Positions 5,854 to 7,929 of a DNA stretch of 7,929 nucleotides are shown here, in pieces. The notes beneath the pieces are model-generated. The model did not search any database, was not told the origin of the DNA, and saw nothing but the letters and a program-made list of their open reading frames with translations. The translations under genes and the position numbers were made by a program. The DNA comes from Planctomycetota bacterium (GTDB lineage: Bacteria > Planctomycetota > PUPC01 > DSUN01), in assembly GCA_016872875.1 (NCBI GenBank), contig VGYW01000383.1:1-7929 (forward strand), written 5' to 3'. Numbering within the stretch: position 1 is the stretch's first letter; each line of letters starts with the position of its first letter.

Positions 5854-6132
5854 ATGGCAGATTCGGTGCTCAGCAGGGTAGAGGCCCTGCTGTTGAGCAG
5901 CTTGAGCATCCCCGCCGAGAAGATTCGCCCGGAGGCCGACCTCCGCCACGACCTGGGCCTCGACTCCTTCGCCGCCGTCGAGCTCGGCTTCGCCATCGAG
6001 GAGGAGTTCGCAATAAAGGTCACTGACGAGGAGATGGCCAGCGTGAAGACCATCGGCGACCTCGTGGAGGCCGTCAGGAAGAAGGCCCCGGACGGGTCCG
6101 CCATCGGTCCACAGCCTGGCCCCCAACCATGA
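5854..6132 (+). CDS. Acyl carrier protein
   Basis: The 92-residue protein is a four-helix carrier domain. The phosphopantetheine attachment site is Ser38 in LGLDSFAAVEL, at the start of helix II. The acidic recognition helix follows (AIEEEFAIKVTDEEM), then the third and fourth helices (SVKTIGDLVEAV). Leu after the attachment Ser is replaced by Phe (DSF instead of DSL), a modest deviation. A Gly/Pro-rich tail after residue 80 is extra to the usual length of about 78-80. GGAG (5842-5845) lies 8 nt before the ATG. Its place after fabF suggests they work together. The usual bacterial order is acpP then fabF, so the reversed order and the hairpin between them are worth noting. It could be the housekeeping AcpP or a pathway-specific carrier. 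Confidence 0.88.
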   Translation: MADSVLSRVEALLLSSLSIPAEKIRPEADLRHDLGLDSFAAVELGFAIEEEFAIKVTDEEMASVKTIGDLVEAVRKKAPDGSAIGPQPGPQP

Positions 6133-6153
6133 CCAGCTTCCCGCTCTTCTCCA

Positions 6154-6250
6154 ATCGTCCTCGTCCTCGTCCCTCGTCCTCGTCCTCGACTCTTCTCTTC
6201 CCTGGCGGTGGGAATCGAGGACGAGGACGAGGACGAGGGACGAGGACGAT
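6154..6250 (+). repeat. CCTCGT hexamer long hairpin
   Basis: The left arm (6154-6189) and right arm (6215-6250), 36 nt each, are near-perfect reverse complements. Both are built from CCTCGT/GAGGAC-type hexamers. They differ only in where one extra C sits, so allowing small bulges nearly the whole length pairs. The loop is 25 nt (6190-6214). The element lies between the acyl carrier gene and the pseudouridine synthase. Its right arm is read through in the latter's frame as a Glu/Asp stretch (EDEDEDEG). The design matches the octamer elements, but the unit is different. Confidence 0.88.
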
Positions 6251-7308
6251 GCAAGCACTGGTGGGCACCACGGTTTGTCTCGATAGTTGTCGCAGACCGG
6301 GATAAGGGGTTCGCCGCCATTTCCCACCCAGACGAGCAAGCGGCGCGACAGGTCCGCCTCCAGCTCCGCGCGGAGCCCACGGTGAAGCGGCTCGACTGCT
6401 TCCTGTGCGAGCGCTACGGCCCATTCTCCCGCGCCTACTACCAGAAGCTCATCAAGGCGGGCAAGGTCACTGTCAACGCCCGGCCCGTCCCCGTCAGCCA
6501 CCGCATCCACGATGGCGACGTGATCGAGTTCGAGCTGCCCGCGCAGACCCCGCGCATCATCCCCGCCAGGCCGATGGAGCTCGACGTCATCCACGAGGAC
6601 GCCGACCTGTTGGTGCTCAACAAGCCCGCCGGCATCATCTGCCATCCGGGCAAGAAGCTCACCGACGACACCCTCGCCAGCGGCATCATCCACCACGTCC
6701 ACGGCGACGCCCCCGGCCCCCACAACCCGGGCATCGTCCACCGCCTCGACGTTGACACGACGGGCGTCATGGTCGTGGCCAAGACCCCCGAGGCCCACGT
6801 GCACCTCTCCCGCCAGTTCGAGGCCCGCAGCGTCCGCAAGGAATATCTCGCCCTCGTGCGAGGCGCCCTGAGCCGCCGCTTCGGGCAGATCGCCGCCCCA
6901 ATCGGCTACAGCCCGGCACGCTACGGCCTGATGAGCGCCAAGCCCGACGCCATTCGCCCCCAGCCGGCTCTCTCCACCTACGAGGTCCGCGAGCGCTTCC
7001 CCGCCCACACCCTCGTCAGCGTCGTCCCGAAGACCGGCCGCACCCATCAGATTCGCGTCCACTTCGAGTCCATCGGCCACCCCCTGATTGGGGAGCGCTA
7101 CTACCGCGGCGGCCTGAGCCCCGACCCCCTTGAGGCCGTCATGCCGCGCCTCGCACTCCACGCCTGGAAGCTCGCAGTCATTCACCCCAGCACCGCCAAG
7201 GCCGTTGAGTTCACCGCCGAGCTTCCGCCCGACTTCATGGCCGCCCTCGGCCACCTCCGCGCCGCCGAGACCGGCCAGACCAGCCCTGGGGGCGGGAACG
7301 GTTCGTAG
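6208..7308 (+). CDS. rluD: RluD-type 23S rRNA pseudouridine synthase (start uncertain)
   Basis: An S4 RNA-binding domain (RLDCFLCERYG...GKVTVNARPVP) precedes an RluA-family catalytic domain with NKPAGIICHPG. The catalytic Asp lies in GIVHRLDVDTTGVMVVAKT (bases 6748-6750), with RTHQIRVHFESIGHPLIG near the end. HRLDxDTTG is closer to RluD than to RluC. RluD isomerises uridines in helix 69 of 23S rRNA. The start is unresolved. The open frame begins at GTG 6208 inside the loop of the hexamer hairpin, without a good ribosome binding site. GTG 6382 has GGAG six bases upstream and gives 308 residues. However, it cuts off VRLQLRAEPT, which looks like the first strand of related enzymes. The stop codon lies in another repeat element (7305-7437), so both ends border repeats. 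The family call is firm; RluD over RluC is likely. Confidence 0.87.
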   Translation: MGIEDEDEDEGRGRCKHWWAPRFVSIVVADRDKGFAAISHPDEQAARQVRLQLRAEPTVKRLDCFLCERYGPFSRAYYQKLIKAGKVTVNARPVPVSHRIHDGDVIEFELPAQTPRIIPARPMELDVIHEDADLLVLNKPAGIICHPGKKLTDDTLASGIIHHVHGDAPGPHNPGIVHRLDVDTTGVMVVAKTPEAHVHLSRQFEARSVRKEYLALVRGALSRRFGQIAAPIGYSPARYGLMSAKPDAIRPQPALSTYEVRERFPAHTLVSVVPKTGRTHQIRVHFESIGHPLIGERYYRGGLSPDPLEAVMPRLALHAWKLAVIHPSTAKAVEFTAELPPDFMAALGHLRAAETGQTSPGGGNGS

Positions 7309-7437
7309 TGCGGGCTTCAGCCCGTGGGCCGCTCCCTCCCCGCCCGCGGGGAGGGCTGGGGTGGGGGGCCGCGTGCCGCCCCCCCTCAATCCCCCCGTGG
7401 ACAGGGGGATGAAGATACGGCCTGAAGGCCGCACTAC
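7305..7437 (+). repeat. Composite repeat element with inverted ends and nested GC hairpins
   Basis: The ends are a 20-nt inverted pair: GTAGTGCGGGCTTCAGCCCG (7305-7324) and CGGCCTGAAGGCCGCACTAC (7418-7437), 18 of 20 complementary. Each end also folds on itself (CGGGCT/AGCCCG and CGGCCT/AGGCCG). The two mismatches between the ends are exactly the changes that keep each small stem paired. Inside are three more hairpins: a 10-bp stem at 7334-7355, GGGGGGC/GCCCCCC at 7363-7384, and ATCCCCC/GGGGGAT at 7389-7410. The rluD stop codon (7306-7308) is within the left end. It fills the gap before the pentapeptide gene. Confidence 0.82.
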
Positions 7438-7474
7438 AAACGAGGATATGAATTCCGCCAAGAAAGGCCAACGG

Positions 7475-7929
7475 ATGGACGAAGCACGGACCTGCACCTT
7501 CAAGGGCTGCCACGAGCCCAGATGGGCTGAGGACCCCAACGGCCTCTGCATGTTCCACTCGCCCCTCAACGGGCGCGACGACGCGGCCGCGCGCGCGGTG
7601 TGGGAACGCGCCCGCGCGAAGTGCCAGGAGGGCCGCGCCGACTTCCGTGGCTGGCACTTCCCCCGCGACCCCGACGAGCGCGACTTCACCGACGCCGCCT
7701 TCCAGGGCACGGCCCGCTTCGACGACGCGGCCTTCGAGGCCGACGTCCGCTTCGAGCGCGCCGACTTCCACGGCGCCGCCTCATTCAAGGGCGCATCCTT
7801 CGCCGGCGCGGGCTGGTTCGAGAACGCGGTTTTTCGAGGCGCCGCCTGGTTCGACAACGCGAGCTTCGCGGGCGACGCTGGCTTCAACGCCGCCCAGTTC
7901 CACGGCCCGGTGCGCTTCGGCGGCGTCTC
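7475..7929 (+). CDS. Pentapeptide-repeat protein with N-terminal Cys/His cluster (3' end missing)
   Basis: The frame is open to the window edge. Near the N-terminus Cys7, Cys12, Cys25 and His28 (CTFKGC and CMFH) form a C-x4-C-x12-C-x2-H pattern, suggestive of a small zinc site. A short Ala/Arg-rich helical linker follows. From about residue 58, repeats with Phe at the centre (ADFRG, AAFQG, ADFHG, ASFAG, AVFRG) predict a right-handed quadrilateral beta-helix. Such proteins range from DNA-gyrase mimics to structural proteins, and the sequence does not pick a role. ATG 7475 is preferred because AAGG lies 7 nt upstream. ATG 7448 is also possible, but its GAGGA is only 1 nt from the start. It follows the composite repeat at 7305-7437, and no promoter is evident. 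No membrane helix is seen in the visible part. Confidence 0.85.
   Translation, partial: MDEARTCTFKGCHEPRWAEDPNGLCMFHSPLNGRDDAAARAVWERARAKCQEGRADFRGWHFPRDPDERDFTDAAFQGTARFDDAAFEADVRFERADFHGAASFKGASFAGAGWFENAVFRGAAWFDNASFAGDAGFNAAQFHGPVRFGGV

Noticed and set aside
5824..7887. A long minus-strand open frame antisense to acp, rluD and the pentapeptide gene
   Set aside because: It lies opposite three well-supported genes, has low-complexity composition and begins in an unlikely place. It is a codon-bias shadow.

Overview
This is a GC-rich bacterial window. The cluster of two ExbD proteins, a TonB-like protein and a membrane-anchored DUF4159 protein, and the many palindromic simple-repeat elements (one of the type that translates as GTGVPP...GKMPVPP), suggest a Planctomycetota-like genome, or a relative in the PVC group. 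That assignment is inference from gene content; there is no rRNA or marker phylogeny here.

Layout. (1) Positions 2-3172, plus strand: a tightly coupled envelope operon. It holds the 3' part of one exbD, a second exbD (4-nt overlap), a small TonB/TolA-like single-pass protein, and a 624-codon polytopic protein ending in a DUF4159 domain (4-nt overlap). An ExbB proton channel is expected just upstream, outside the window. The likely logic is a proton-motive-force-driven ExbB/ExbD motor coupled through a TonB-like rod to the DUF4159 protein; its substrate is unknown. (2) Positions 3297-4308, minus strand: a Phd/YefM-type antitoxin and a VapC-type PIN toxin (1-nt overlap, near-consensus promoter), then a KdgF-like cupin. 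(3) Positions 4496-7308, plus strand: a FabF-type ketosynthase, an acyl carrier protein and an RluD-type pseudouridine synthase. (4) Positions 7475-7929, plus strand: the start of a pentapeptide-repeat protein with a Cys/His cluster at its N-terminus; it runs off the end.

The most unusual feature is what lies between, and sometimes inside, the genes. Five of the six intergenic gaps longer than 60 bp contain a hairpin element. Four of those five are built from short tandem units facing their own reverse complement; the fifth is a cluster of nested hairpins. Three share an octamer, GGATGNNT (751-875, 3173-3296, 5741-5853). One uses a CCTCGT-type hexamer (6154-6250). One is a composite GC-rich cluster with matching ends (7305-7437). 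Two more blocks sit inside the DUF4159 open reading frame: heptamer arrays that encode most of residues 5-55, and a double hairpin encoding residues 256-273. The rluD stop codon, and one of its two candidate starts, also lie in repeat sequence. I see no transposase in the window, so how these elements spread is unknown.
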